From Streptomyces atratus (GTDB lineage Bacteria; Actinomycetota; Actinomycetes; Streptomycetales; Streptomycetaceae), in NCBI RefSeq assembly GCF_900119365.1, contig NZ_FPJO01000006.1, forward strand, positions 248,001-312,000: 64,000 nt of DNA, in the 5' to 3' direction. The translations under genes were made by a program, and so were the position numbers. Under the pieces are notes generated by a model that was given only the letters and a program-made list of their open reading frames with translations, was not told the DNA's origin and searched no databases. Below are positions 16,438-25,949 of this stretch, one piece after another; the first letter of the stretch is position 1, and every line of letters starts with the position of its first letter.

Positions 16438-16454
16438 CGTTAGTGAAACTAACG
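16438..16454. promoter_or_regulatory. MarR operator 2
   Basis: This is the perfect inverted repeat CGTTAGT-GAA-ACTAACG with arms identical to operator 1, centred 41 bases away (about four helical turns). It lies 32 bases upstream of the hydrolase TTG. Confidence 0.8.
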
Positions 16455-16485
16455 TTGCTTGAGCGAACTCCAAGGACGGAAGATC

Positions 16486-17220
16486 TTGCCCACCAAGACA
16501 GTGCAGATTCCCACCGCGGACGGCCGGGCCGACGCCTTCGCCGCCTTCCCCGACGGTGGCGGGCAGCACCCCGGGGTGCTGCTGTACGCGGACGCCTTCG
16601 GCATCCGGCCCGTACTGCGGGAGTTGGCCCGCGAACTGGCCGGGCACGGCTACTACGTGCTCGTCCCCAACTTCTTCTACCGGCACGGCCCGACACCGGT
16701 GATCGAGCTTCCCGAGCACATCGGAGAAGAGGCCCGGTCGGCGCTCATCGGCCGGCTGATGCCCTTGATCAAGGAGCACACCGCCGAACGTGTCCTGAGC
16801 GACGCCGACGCCTACCTCAAGTTCCTCACCGCCCAGCCCGAGGTCAGCGCCGGACCGGTCGCGGTGACCGGCTACTGCATCGGCGGCCTCCTGGCGATGC
16901 GCACCGCCGCAGCCCACCCCGGTCAGGTGGCCGCCGTCGCCGCATTCCACGGCCCCGTGGGCGCCGACGGGCCCGGCCTCTTCTCCGGGCTCACCGCCAA
17001 GGTCCACCTCGGCCACGCCGAATCCGACCTGACGCCCGAGGCCCTAGACGAGCTCAACCAGGCCCTGGACGCCGCGGGTGTCGACCACACCTCCGAGATC
17101 TACCCCGGCACCGTCCACGGCTTCACCATGTCCGACACCGACGCCTTCAGCCCCTCCGGAATGCAGCGCCACTGGGACCGTCTGCTCCCCCTCCTGGACC
17201 GCACCCTGTCCAGCAACTGA
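16486..17220 (+). CDS. Dienelactone hydrolase-family protein
   Basis: This is an alpha/beta hydrolase of the dienelactone hydrolase family, about 244 residues. The nucleophile motif GYCIGG has Cys131 in place of serine, as is usual for the family, and the catalytic histidine is in VHGF (His211). The frame is open from 16459, but the TTG at 16486 (PTKTVQIPTADG) follows AAGGACGG and fits the family N-terminus, so I prefer it. The true substrate is probably a lactone or ester. Control by the divergent MarR through the two palindromes is likely. Confidence 0.88.
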   Translation: MPTKTVQIPTADGRADAFAAFPDGGGQHPGVLLYADAFGIRPVLRELARELAGHGYYVLVPNFFYRHGPTPVIELPEHIGEEARSALIGRLMPLIKEHTAERVLSDADAYLKFLTAQPEVSAGPVAVTGYCIGGLLAMRTAAAHPGQVAAVAAFHGPVGADGPGLFSGLTAKVHLGHAESDLTPEALDELNQALDAAGVDHTSEIYPGTVHGFTMSDTDAFSPSGMQRHWDRLLPLLDRTLSSN

Positions 17221-17364
17221 CGCTGACGCTCCGGCAGTTCGGTCGATCGGGCGACCGCTCCGGCCATGGCATCGGCCGATTCGCGGTGCCGCCTGGGCCG
17301 CGGCCGGTGCTGCCGCGGGAGCACGAACCGGCCCACCCGTTGGCGGTGACCTGCGGAGCAGCAC

Positions 17365-17720
17365 CTAACGCCGCCCCAGCCAGGCCGCGATCCCGTCCAC
17401 CACCGCCGGCTCGACGTGCCCCGGCCGCGCGTACTCGGCCGGGGTGGAGTGGCCGCTGCCGGAAAAGAAGAGATGGTTGGCGTCCTGGTGGATCCGGATG
17501 GTCACCTCGGGCCGGTGCGCGAGGGCGCCCTGCCAGCGTGCCAGGTCGTCGGCGACGGTCACCTGGTAGTCCCGACCGCCCTGCAGGATCAGCATCGGGC
17601 AGGCCGGTCCGGCTGCCGCGGCCACCGGGTCGTAGGCGCGCAGGTCGAGCCAGTAGGCGGCGGAGAACCCCAGTGGCAGCATCTCCGGGGGCGTGTCGGG
17701 TGTGAGTTCGCCACCTGCCA
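17365..17720 (-). pseudogene. C-terminal half of an alpha/beta hydrolase
   Basis: From about 17720 down to the stop at 17365 the minus strand encodes the end of an alpha/beta hydrolase. LILQGGRDYQVT is the strand before the acid residue, and ANHLFF is the catalytic-His loop. Upstream of about 17720 the frame stays open, but the sequence no longer looks like a hydrolase and the nucleophile elbow is missing. The break coincides with the start of an ArsR remnant on the opposite strand. Confidence 0.7.
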
Positions 17721-17744
17721 CGGCCTCGCCGACCGGCTCCTCCG

Positions 17745-17972
17745 ACCCGGTGGCCGACCAGGTCGGGTACCGGCAGCATGCACTCTGGCTCAGCCCGGCG
17801 GAAATGGAGGAGCTGATCGGTGAGCTCCGCGCGGCCATCGCACCGAGGTTGGCCAACAGGCCGACCCTGAGCGGGGGCAGTACCTGCTCAGTCCGATCCA
17901 CTTCCCGGTGGAAGTCCCGCAGCGGGAATCCGAGCAGTCGACGGCTGGGGCCGATCACGAGACCGACGCCTG
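17745..17972 (+). pseudogene. C-terminal remnant of an ArsR-like regulator
   Basis: The plus strand reads LWLSPAEMEELIGELRAAIA, then after a one-base shift QYLLSPIHFPVEVPQRE and a stop at 17972. This is the dimerisation helix and tail of a common Streptomyces winged-helix (ArsR-type) regulator. The DNA-binding domain is missing and the reading frame is broken. Confidence 0.65.
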
Positions 17973-18473
17973 ATCGGCCGGACAGCTCTCAGGTCGCCCC
18001 GCTGCCGTCACTGTCCACCGCTTTCGCCCAGGCACACCCTCGGTGCGAAGGTGAGCGAGGGTACCGGCACGGCAAGCGCGGCGTGGCTGCGCGGGAGGTC
18101 CGGGCGGGTCCGGGGACGAAGCGTGAAGCAGTTGGAAGGGCTGGTCCGACGAGGTGGGACCTGCGGCTGACCACCGCAATCCGGAGGGCGCAGCCCCGAT
18201 CCTCCCGGAGCTTCAGGATCCCGAAGAAGCCCCCCCCGGGGGTGGGTTGGCTCGGGCCGCGGCCCGGCGGGCAGACTGCGCACATGCGGCTCCCCGCCGA
18301 AGCCATTGCCACCACCGTGCTGATCGAGGCCGTAAAGATCTCCGCTCTCCCGACCGAGCGGGGAGCCCCCTGCCCCGGCCGGACGGCCGACCGCTGGGAG
18401 CACGCCCCCACGGATTCGACGACGCCGGGCAGGTGACTCGTCCGGAGGTATGGGGACTGTCTCACAAGTCCGT
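17973..18473. other. Gene-free interval
   Basis: I see no coding sequence with convincing composition on either strand between the ArsR remnant and thpR. Open frames here read as Pro/Arg/Ser-rich noise. A run of nine G/C-only bases near 18228 and a GGGGACTGTCTCACAAG-like string near 18450, which recalls insertion-sequence ends, are the only distinctive features. Confidence 0.5.
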
Positions 18474-19070
18474 TCAAGCTTCGGTGGGGTTCCTGTCGCC
18501 GAGGGCCCAGGCCTCGATGTCGCGGTAGTGGATCGGTCCTCGGCTTCGGCCGACGTTGCTGCCCACCAGGTGCAGACGTTCGGTGGTCCATGGACGCCCG
18601 GTGAAGCCGACGAGCTCTTCGGCGATTTCTCCTACCGAGGACCGGTCCCCTCGGCGGGCACGGGCCAACGTCAGGTGGGGCCGCAGGGGCCGGTCCGCGA
18701 CGGCGACACCGCAGTTCTTGACGACGGTACGCACATCGGCGGCGAGCACGCGCAGCTCATCGAGGTCTCCGTCGATTCCGCTCCACAGCACCCGGTCGTC
18801 GAAGTTCCCGCTGCCACGCAGTGCCAGACAGAGCGGCCGGCGGTCCGCCGCGAGGTCGGCGAGAGGCGGGCGCAGGAGCGGAACAGTCTCGACCGGTAGC
18901 TCCCCGAGGAACGCCAGGGTGATGTGCCAGTCCTCGATGCGGTTCCAGCGCATGCGAGGGTGCGTGTCATAGGCGGGGCGCAACTCCCGGGCCAGCTCTT
19001 CTTTCGCGTGGTCGGGCGGGGCGAGCGCGATGAACACGCGAACAGTCGCGGGCTGAGTCTGATCGTTCAC
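18474..19070 (-). CDS. thpR: RNA 2',3'-cyclic phosphodiesterase
   Basis: The product is a 198-residue 2H-phosphoesterase of the ThpR/LigT family, which hydrolyses 2',3'-cyclic phosphate ends of RNA. The two signature motifs are visible: HITL (His49) and HLTL (His132). Length is normal for the family. The gene is divergent from the CHAT gene with about 270 bases between them. Confidence 0.92.
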   Translation of the reverse strand: MNDQTQPATVRVFIALAPPDHAKEELARELRPAYDTHPRMRWNRIEDWHITLAFLGELPVETVPLLRPPLADLAADRRPLCLALRGSGNFDDRVLWSGIDGDLDELRVLAADVRTVVKNCGVAVADRPLRPHLTLARARRGDRSSVGEIAEELVGFTGRPWTTERLHLVGSNVGRSRGPIHYRDIEAWALGDRNPTEA

Positions 19071-19337
19071 ACCGGACTTCGTACCGCACTCGGTGGTGAA
19101 TGCGACGACCCGGGTACGGCAGGAGAGCGCTCACGGTCGTGATATTGAGGAAGCCGCTTCCGGGCGGCGACAAGGCCGAGCCACCTGATGTAAAAGACGA
19201 ACACGAAGCAACGGGCCCTCGGCAGGCGAGGCGACTGCTTTGCACCATGGGTCAGAGACAGGAGACCGGGGCCGGACCGGGCCGGGCTGCGCTGATCGCC
19301 GGCATATCGCCGGGAGCGGGACTTGAGGGGGGAGTCG

Positions 19338-22300
19338 ATGGCTGACGGAGAGCGAAGGGGCGCGGACGGCGGCGGTACGGCGGAGTTGCGGGCACGGGCA
19401 GCCGAGGTCGTCCGTGCCGCGGTGCGGCTGGCGGAGGGGAAGGACTGGTCCGACGAGGCGCGGCTGGGCTCCGTGATCGATCGACTCGCCTCTGTGGAAC
19501 GAGAGCTGATCCGGCACGAGGAGGATTTCTCCCTGGTCTTCGTGCACTTGGGCCTGCTGCTGGGGACGCGCTGCCACATGCGGCGCGACGGCAGGGCGTT
19601 CGACCCCGCCGAGCGGGCGGAGGCGCTGGAGCGGCTGCGCTGGGTGGACCGCCACGGGTCCCTCGCCGCCCCGCTCGCGGTGCAGGCCCGCATGATGCTG
19701 CTCTTCCTGCTCGTGCCCTGGGCCCTGCCCCGGGCCGACGGCACCCGTACCGCGCTCCAGAACGCGCTGCTCGACGTGGCCGACGGGCAGGTCCTCACGG
19801 AGGCGCTGCGCTGCGACCTCACCGAGGCCAGGGAGGTGGTCGACCGCATCGCCGAGGCCCCTTTCGACGCGGCGTTCCGGCAGCAGACCGAGAGCAACCG
19901 GCAGGTCATCGAGCAGATGCTCGCCGTAGGGTCTGCGGAGTCCGCCGGGTCCGAGGAGTGGGAGGCCACCGGCACGGTCCACTCGGCACAGAGCGAACTC
20001 CTGGACGCCGTACGAGGTCTGGTGGCCCTGGCCAAGTCGTACAGCACGGCACGGTTCACCCGCGTACTCGTATGGCTGGACGTCGGTTCCCCCTCCGCGC
20101 GGGACCGCGGCCCCCGGTCCGACAACCCGACCCTCGACCCGGACGTCGACCGGCTGCTGCGTCAGGCAGCCGTCGGCGGCGCGGCGGGCGCCGACGGTGC
20201 CCGCCGCGCTGCCGACCTGGCGCTGGCGAGCCTGCGCGCGTTGCCGCCGGACACGCCGCAGCGAGCCCGGGTGGCAAGGCTGCACGCCTATCTGCTGATC
20301 GCGTGGGAGGTCCTGACCGACGAACCGGCCGACTACTCCGACGTGGAAAGGCCCACGCCCGAACCGGACGGCGACAGCGCGGACCGCTTGGCCGACTGGC
20401 CGATCGCCACGGCCGTGGATCCGGGCCTCCTTCCGTACCTCGACAGCCACATGCGGGACTTCGTCGCCCACACCGGCATCCGCGAACGGCGTTCGGCGGC
20501 CCACCGGGACCGGTTGCTGGCCTACCGGACCGGCGACCCCGGCTATCTGGACGACGCCGCCGCGCTGCTCAGGGAGGCGATCGGCGCGAGCCCCGTCGGC
20601 TCCTGGTGGGCCGTGGTGCTCCAGGCGGACCTGGTCGAGATCCTGGCCCAGGCCGCCGAGCACGGAGGCAACTTCCACGACGCCGACGTGGCCCTGGCCA
20701 CCCTGCGCGAACTGCTCGCCGCCCTGGAGCGTGACGGCTCGGTGCCGTTCGACGCGCCGTTCGCCCTCGACCTCGCGCTCACCGCCGCCAGTCATGAGCT
20801 GAGCTACGCCCAACGCACCGGCAACCACGGAGAACTGCCGCGCCTGAGCGCCGAACTGCGCGCCCGGCACGCGGCCCTGCCCCCGGACAGCGAATGGCGC
20901 GGGAAGCTGGGCAAGCGGGTGGCCGAACTGGACGCACTCCTGCCACCCGCCCGGCAGGACCGGCGGACGCCCGCAGACGTCCTCGACCCCGCCCTGCCCG
21001 AGGCGGCCGCACCGGAGATCCTGCATCGCGCGCTCTCCGAAATCCGCCGCGACCTCGGTGATCCGCACGTCTACCACGAGCAGGAGTACGACCGAAGGGC
21101 CGCTCTCGGCCTGCGGATGGTCTTCGACGTGGTACGCGGCGATGCGCCGCAGGCACTGCTGGACGAGGCCATCACCGAGCTGACCCGCGCCCGCGCGCTG
21201 CTCGCCGAGGGGCGTGGCCAGGCACACCGCGTGGACCTCCTGACGAAGCTGGCCGAGGCCCACCTCATGCGCGCCGCGCGCGGCGGCCCGCACCGCGCCG
21301 CCGACCAGCGGGCATGCATAGAGGTCCTCCGCGAGGCGCTGGGCGAACTGGCCGCCGATGTCCTCCTCCAGGCCGGCGCCGACCACGGCCTGTCGGCGGC
21401 ACTCAACGGGGCCATGCTGTCGCGACGGCTTGCTTTCATCGCCTTCCGTATCAACCGGCCCGCGGATGCGGTGGCCGACCTGGAGCGGGGCCGTGCGCTG
21501 GTGCTGCAGTCGGCCTCCGCCACCCGTGACATCCCGGCGCTCCTCGACACCGCAGGCCATCCCGGACTCGCCCAGCAGTGGCGGGACCAGGTTCCCGCGC
21601 GCCTGCGCCGCCCCACCGCGACGGAAGCCTCCGGCGCCCGCGATCCGCAGGCCCCCGACGGCGCCCCGCCGATCCCCAGCGGCCTGCGGCGCAAGGCACT
21701 CAAGGCACTGGGAGTACGCCGCGGAGCCACGGAGGGTTCGGGCAGCCAACGGCTCCTCGGCGCCACCGGTCCGGCCGAACTGTCCGCGGGTCTCGCCGCG
21801 ACGGGCACCGACGCGTTGGTGTATCTGGTGCCCGGAGCCTCGGTGTCCAACGGGACGTTCCCGGGCCGTGCGCTGATCCTGCGCCCCGGTGCGGCCCCCG
21901 AAGCGATCACCCTTCCGGAGCTGCTCCGCCACGGCAGCCCACCGCTCACCCGGTACCTCGACGCGGCGGCGGAACGCTCCCGCGCCCTGACCGATCCGGA
22001 CCTGGCCCCGTCAGCACTCGCCGCCTGCGAGAGGCGCTGGCAGGAGGCACTGGGCACGCTGTGCGACTGGGCCTGGCGGGCGGCAATGGGTCCGGTACTC
22101 ACCGCCGTACGACCGATGCTCGCGGCCCAGTGGCCCCTGGCCCGGCCACCGCGGATCGTCCTGGTGCCGTGCGACACGCTCGGCGTCGTGCCGTGGCACG
22201 CCGCGCGCATCCGGGGCCTCGGCGAGCACGGCCATCGCTACGCCTGCCAGGAGGCAGTCCTCAGTTACGCCCCCTCAGGGGCCCAGTTCCTGGCAGCGGC

Positions 22301-23042
22301 TGCCCGGCCGCGGATGCCACTCGCCGACGGACCGCAGGTCCTCGTCGCCGACCCGGAACTCACCCTGACATGGGCGGAGTTGGAGGCGGAGGCACTGCGC
22401 GCCACCTGCTACACGGAGGCCCTCCGCTACGGCGAGTTCCTCACCGCGGACGGGGAAGAGGACGCCGCCGGCACACCGGAGGACCTGCTCGCCGTGTTGC
22501 CCGGCGGTACGAACCCGGCGTCGGTGGTCCACCTGTCGTGCCACGCCGTCGCCGCGCCCCGGCCCACCGAATCGGAGCTCCGGCTCGCCGTCCCGCCCGG
22601 TGCCGGAGCCGAGGCCGGAAGGCTCACCGTGGCGGACATCCTCGACGCCTCCGCCGACCGGGGCCCCGGCACGGCGGGGCCGCTGGTCGTCCTCAGCGCC
22701 TGCGAGACCGACCTGAGCGCGGGCCACCACGACGAGGCACTGACCCTCGCCACCGCACTGGTCACGGGCGGGGCCGCCGACGTCGTGGGATCACGCTGGG
22801 CGGTGCGCGACGGCCCGACCTCGCTGGCGATGGCGGTCTTCCACCACCACCTCACTGCCCGGGGCCTGGCCCCGCCCGACGCGTTGCGCACCACCCAGTT
22901 GTGGATGCTCGACCCACGCCGCGAACCCCCACCCACCCTCGGCGGCCCCCTCCGAGCCCAAGCCGCCCGGCCCGACCTCCACCACCTGCACCACTGGGCG
23001 GCGTTCACGCACCAAGGGAATCCGGCGGCGAGAGTGCGGTAG
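19338..23042 (+). CDS. CHAT-domain caspase-like protein with long helical-repeat region
   Basis: The product has 1,234 residues. Residues 1 to about 820 are Ala/Leu/Arg-rich helices, probably degenerate TPR repeats. The C-terminal 400 residues form a CHAT peptidase domain with the catalytic dyad in VVHLSCHA (His1069) and VVLSACETDLS (Cys1122), followed by the GGAADVVGSRWAVRD segment typical of active CHAT proteins. The start ATG at 19338 follows GAGGGGGGAG; an in-frame TTG at 19323 is possible. CHAT proteases act in caspase-like signalling, separases, gasdermin activation and CRISPR-linked immunity. No gasdermin, nuclease or CRISPR gene is nearby, so the target is unknown. The large open frame antisense to it is a GC-rich shadow. 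Confidence 0.92.
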   Translation: MADGERRGADGGGTAELRARAAEVVRAAVRLAEGKDWSDEARLGSVIDRLASVERELIRHEEDFSLVFVHLGLLLGTRCHMRRDGRAFDPAERAEALERLRWVDRHGSLAAPLAVQARMMLLFLLVPWALPRADGTRTALQNALLDVADGQVLTEALRCDLTEAREVVDRIAEAPFDAAFRQQTESNRQVIEQMLAVGSAESAGSEEWEATGTVHSAQSELLDAVRGLVALAKSYSTARFTRVLVWLDVGSPSARDRGPRSDNPTLDPDVDRLLRQAAVGGAAGADGARRAADLALASLRALPPDTPQRARVARLHAYLLIAWEVLTDEPADYSDVERPTPEPDGDSADRLADWPIATAVDPGLLPYLDSHMRDFVAHTGIRERRSAAHRDRLLAYRTGDPGYLDDAAALLREAIGASPVGSWWAVVLQADLVEILAQAAEHGGNFHDADVALATLRELLAALERDGSVPFDAPFALDLALTAASHELSYAQRTGNHGELPRLSAELRARHAALPPDSEWRGKLGKRVAELDALLPPARQDRRTPADVLDPALPEAAAPEILHRALSEIRRDLGDPHVYHEQEYDRRAALGLRMVFDVVRGDAPQALLDEAITELTRARALLAEGRGQAHRVDLLTKLAEAHLMRAARGGPHRAADQRACIEVLREALGELAADVLLQAGADHGLSAALNGAMLSRRLAFIAFRINRPADAVADLERGRALVLQSASATRDIPALLDTAGHPGLAQQWRDQVPARLRRPTATEASGARDPQAPDGAPPIPSGLRRKALKALGVRRGATEGSGSQRLLGATGPAELSAGLAATGTDALVYLVPGASVSNGTFPGRALILRPGAAPEAITLPELLRHGSPPLTRYLDAAAERSRALTDPDLAPSALAACERRWQEALGTLCDWAWRAAMGPVLTAVRPMLAAQWPLARPPRIVLVPCDTLGVVPWHAARIRGLGEHGHRYACQEAVLSYAPSGAQFLAAAARPRMPLADGPQVLVADPELTLTWAELEAEALRATCYTEALRYGEFLTADGEEDAAGTPEDLLAVLPGGTNPASVVHLSCHAVAAPRPTESELRLAVPPGAGAEAGRLTVADILDASADRGPGTAGPLVVLSACETDLSAGHHDEALTLATALVTGGAADVVGSRWAVRDGPTSLAMAVFHHHLTARGLAPPDALRTTQLWMLDPRREPPPTLGGPLRAQAARPDLHHLHHWAAFTHQGNPAARVR

Positions 23043-23114
23043 CGCCTCGTTGCCTTGGGCGATCTTTCGGCGAGAAACAGAACGAGGACAACAGGCACAA
23101 AACCCCCCACCCCG

Positions 23115-23698
23115 AGGTTCAGGCCCGGACCTTTGCACCACTGGTCCTCTGCTCCGTTCTGACACGCGGACACACCGTTCCCGGCCTCATATCAAAGGAA
23201 GCTGCGGAGCGCTGGTACGCCGAACTCTCGGCCTGGTACCCGGCCGAGCACGACACGCGCGGCTGGGACGACTCCCTGGGCTGGCTGCACGCCGTCGCAC
23301 ATGGCGCCGACGCCACGGCCGCGTTCGCAAAGGCCCTGCCCCACCGCCGCGCCGAGCTCCTTGAACTGTGTGCCCTCAGGATGACGTCCGCGCAAGTCGA
23401 CTACCGTTACGCGCAATCGGAGGACGCGCGGCTGGCCCGTGCGCTCACGCGCATCCTCCAGGCCCCCGGCCTCAAGCACGAGCAGGCCACCGACTGGCTG
23501 ACCGTGGTCGCAAAGGCGCTGGACGGCGGCGGCACCGGTCCGCTCCCGATCTGGGCGTTCAACACCTTTGCCACCCTCCAGTCCCGCCACGTGCACCTGA
23601 CTCGAGGCCTTGCCGACGAAGGCGTCCCGCCGCATGCCGAGGCTGTAGCCGCCCGTACTGCCGATCTCCTTCGCCTGCCCTACCGCTGGCTCGCCTGA
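23115..23698 (+). pseudogene. DUF2785-like protein lacking its N-terminus
   Basis: From about 23115 the frame encodes TFAPLVLCSVLTRGH and then VPGLISKEAAERWYAELSAW and onward to a stop at 23698, matching the body of DUF2785 proteins. The first 60-80 residues expected are missing, and there is no start codon or ribosome-binding site before the conserved part. The break lies about 70 bases after the CHAT stop codon. Confidence 0.6.
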
Positions 23699-23988
23699 CG
23701 TGGAGAGGCTCCAGCCCGGGGGCTTGTTCCGCCGGCTGCACGTAACTCTCGACGTGGCTGTGCTGGGGCACACACCGGAAGTGGATCAAGTGGTCGTCGT
23801 CTGCTTCGACAACTGCCCGTGTGCCCACCCCCTCGGTTCATCCGTCAGCTCGATTGCCACGGGCCGGATCGTACGACCGACCAGCGAGAATCAGCGGAAG
23901 CCGCACGGCCCCGGCGCGAGCGGCGGTACTGACCCCCGCCCGCAACCGAGGCCGTCGGCGGCAGACGCGCTGCGGACGGGAGCCGGCG

Positions 23989-24933
23989 TCAGTGCGCGAT
24001 GCCGTCGATCAGCTCGCGTGCGCCCTGGCGCAGCAGGCTGACGGCGACGGAAGTGCCGAGGGTGGCGGGGTCGAGGGGGCCGGCCCATTCGTGGGCGTTG
24101 AGGACGGTCTTCCCGTCGGGCGTGAAGACCTTGGCCCGTAGGGACAGTTCGCCGTTGCCTTCGACCTGGGCGTATCCGGCGATGGGGCTGTTGCAGTGGC
24201 CTTGGAGGACGTGGAGGAACATCCTCTCGGCGGTGGTCTCGCGGTACGTGGCGGGGTGGCCGATCGGGCTGACGGCGTCGATCAGTGCGGTGTCGCCTTC
24301 GCGGCACTGCAGGGCCAGGATGCCGGCTCCGATCGGCGGGCACATCACCTCGATCGGCAGGATCTCGGTGATCACGTCGGTGCGGTCGATGCGTTCGAGT
24401 CCGGCGACGGCCAGGAGCAGGGCGTCGGCCTCGCCCGCGGCAAGCTTCTCCAGACGGCGGTTGGCGTTGCCGCGCATCGGTACGCATTCCAGGTGCGGGT
24501 GGGCTGCGGCCAGTTGGGCGACGCGGCGTACGGAGGAGGTGCCGATCCGGGTGCCGGGCGGGAGCTGGTCGAGGCTCAGACCGTCGGGGTGGATGAGTGC
24601 GTCGCGGATGTCGTCGCGTTCGAGGAAGGCGGCGAAGGCGGTCCCGGCGGGCAGGGGGCGGTCGGCGGGGATGTCCTTGACGCAGTGCACCGCGAGGTCG
24701 GCTTCCCCGGCGAGCAGTGCCTGGTCGACCTCCTTGGTGAACGCGCCCTTTCCCTCGACCTGGGCGAGGTCGCCCATCCATTTGTCACCTGTCGTCTTGA
24801 CCGGGACGACTTCGGTGGCGGTGGTGGGGTGGAGTGCGGCCAGCTCGGCACGGACGCGCTCCACCTGGGCGAGGGCCATGGGCGAGTCGCGGGACACGAT
24901 ACGGATCAGCTCAGGGGCGGACATACTGCTCAC
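23989..24933 (-). CDS. hemC: Porphobilinogen deaminase (hydroxymethylbilane synthase)
   Basis: The product polymerises four porphobilinogen molecules to hydroxymethylbilane in tetrapyrrole synthesis. At 314 residues it is full length, with KTTGDKW and the conserved HCVKDIP and GTSSVRR segments. The dipyrromethane cofactor cysteine is present in [10 protein letters not shown] (about Cys247). A GTG at 24933 or the ATG at 24924 could be the start. No other heme gene is adjacent, whereas the main streptomycete hemC sits in a hemACD cluster. This is therefore probably an extra, isolated copy. Confidence 0.93.
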   Translation of the reverse strand: MSSMSAPELIRIVSRDSPMALAQVERVRAELAALHPTTATEVVPVKTTGDKWMGDLAQVEGKGAFTKEVDQALLAGEADLAVHCVKDIPADRPLPAGTAFAAFLERDDIRDALIHPDGLSLDQLPPGTRIGTSSVRRVAQLAAAHPHLECVPMRGNANRRLEKLAAGEADALLLAVAGLERIDRTDVITEILPIEVMCPPIGAGILALQCREGDTALIDAVSPIGHPATYRETTAERMFLHVLQGHCNSPIAGYAQVEGNGELSLRAKVFTPDGKTVLNAHEWAGPLDPATLGTSVAVSLLRQGARELIDGIAH

Positions 24934-25110
24934 GATAGACCGTCAGGTACGGGTTCCGGCGCGCACCCCGGGCGCCCATGTCGCGGGATCGGCAGGCAGG
25001 TTGGCTTGATCGGGCAGGCGTGCGAGAAGAGCGCGTGGCGGGACGCTGCGCTCCGATCGGGTCGGGGGCGGGGCCGGGTCGTGCGGCCGGCGAGGACGAC
25101 CGCCGGGACG

Positions 25111-25206
25111 GTGCGCGACGAGCAGGAGCAGGCCTCCTACGTACGGGAGATGCTCGGCACCTACGACGTGGCCGGCGTCGACGCCGCGTTGAGAAAGGCC
25201 GGCTGA
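25111..25206 (+). pseudogene. Short C-terminal gene remnant
   Basis: The reading EQEQASYVREMLGTYDVAGVDAAL followed by a stop resembles the tail of a family of Streptomyces hypothetical or hydrolase-like proteins ending in a YLRExLxxxDAxGVD motif. Nothing upstream continues it. Very tentative. Confidence 0.3.
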
Positions 25207-25425
25207 GGGGGGCCGACGAGACGGCTGCCGGGACCAGGGACGGTCCGGCGGACATCCGGTCGGCGTCGCCAACCGGATGCGAGCCTCATATGACGCCCTC
25301 TCAGCACTCGCGCAGACCGGGCGCGGGGTCCTGGCCCGTGCTCACGTCCGCTGCTGGAACGTTGCCCCACGCGCCGTCGTCGAGCTCTGCCCAGTAGGCG
25401 GCGGGGATGTTCGATACGGCGGCGG

Positions 25426-25881
25426 TCAGCCGAGCCAGTGGCCGTCGCGCATGAGGGCGCGTCCTTGCAGCTCGTTCGCCTCCCGCCAGGCGTGAACGCG
25501 CCGGGGCAGGATCCGGAAGTACTGGTAGGGCTCGTCGAGTTCGCGCGGGTCGAAACCGGTCCTGGCCGCGAACGCGTCGCCCGCCTCCGCGCCGAGGTCG
25601 GCGAGGTCCACCGGCTCGGCGATGCCGTCGATGACGACGACGTCGCGCGTCGGCCCGAGGCTGAGTCGTACCCGGTCGTCCGCCAGCAGGTTGCGGCCGG
25701 TGACCGAGGCGCGCGGTGTCGAGACGAGGAACGCGGCTCCGTCCCAGAGGTACGAGAGCGGGATGAGGTGGGCGCCGCCCGGGGTGCCCGCGGTCGCGAC
25801 CCAGATGTCGATCTCGCTCCCCAGCTTCGCGCGGGTGTCCCGCAGCCTCTCCTCAAGTCCACGCGGCGGCGCGCCTGTCAT
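25426..25881 (-). CDS. Pyridoxamine 5'-phosphate oxidase-family flavoprotein
   Basis: The 151-residue split-barrel protein has the family pattern IDIWVATAGTPGGAHLIPLSYLWDG near the N-terminus, then NLLADDRVRLSLG and a C-terminal arm with Trp and Arg residues (RRVHAWREANEL). Such proteins bind FMN or F420 and are usually reductases or oxidases of unknown substrate. The start at 25881 follows GGAGGAAGGGG; the longer upstream frame is not conserved. Confidence 0.85.
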   Translation of the reverse strand: MTGAPPRGLEERLRDTRAKLGSEIDIWVATAGTPGGAHLIPLSYLWDGAAFLVSTPRASVTGRNLLADDRVRLSLGPTRDVVVIDGIAEPVDLADLGAEAGDAFAARTGFDPRELDEPYQYFRILPRRVHAWREANELQGRALMRDGHWLG

Positions 25882-25949
25882 GTTTCCCCTTCCTCCAGTC
25901 ATTTCGTGCGGGGCCGTTCCTCGGCTCGACGGCGGTCGGCAGTGGCGCG

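Noticed and set aside
18228-18480. Insertion-sequence end near 18450
   Set aside because: A single short string resembling known ends, with no inverse partner or transposase.
19131-21932. 933-residue open frame on the minus strand
   Set aside because: It is fully antisense to the CHAT gene, rich in Arg, Gly and Val and without any recognisable domain; a typical GC-rich shadow.
19338-23698. CHAT gene with neighbour as a gasdermin defence pair
   Set aside because: The downstream gene is a truncated DUF2785 protein and no gasdermin-like lipidated pore protein is encoded nearby.
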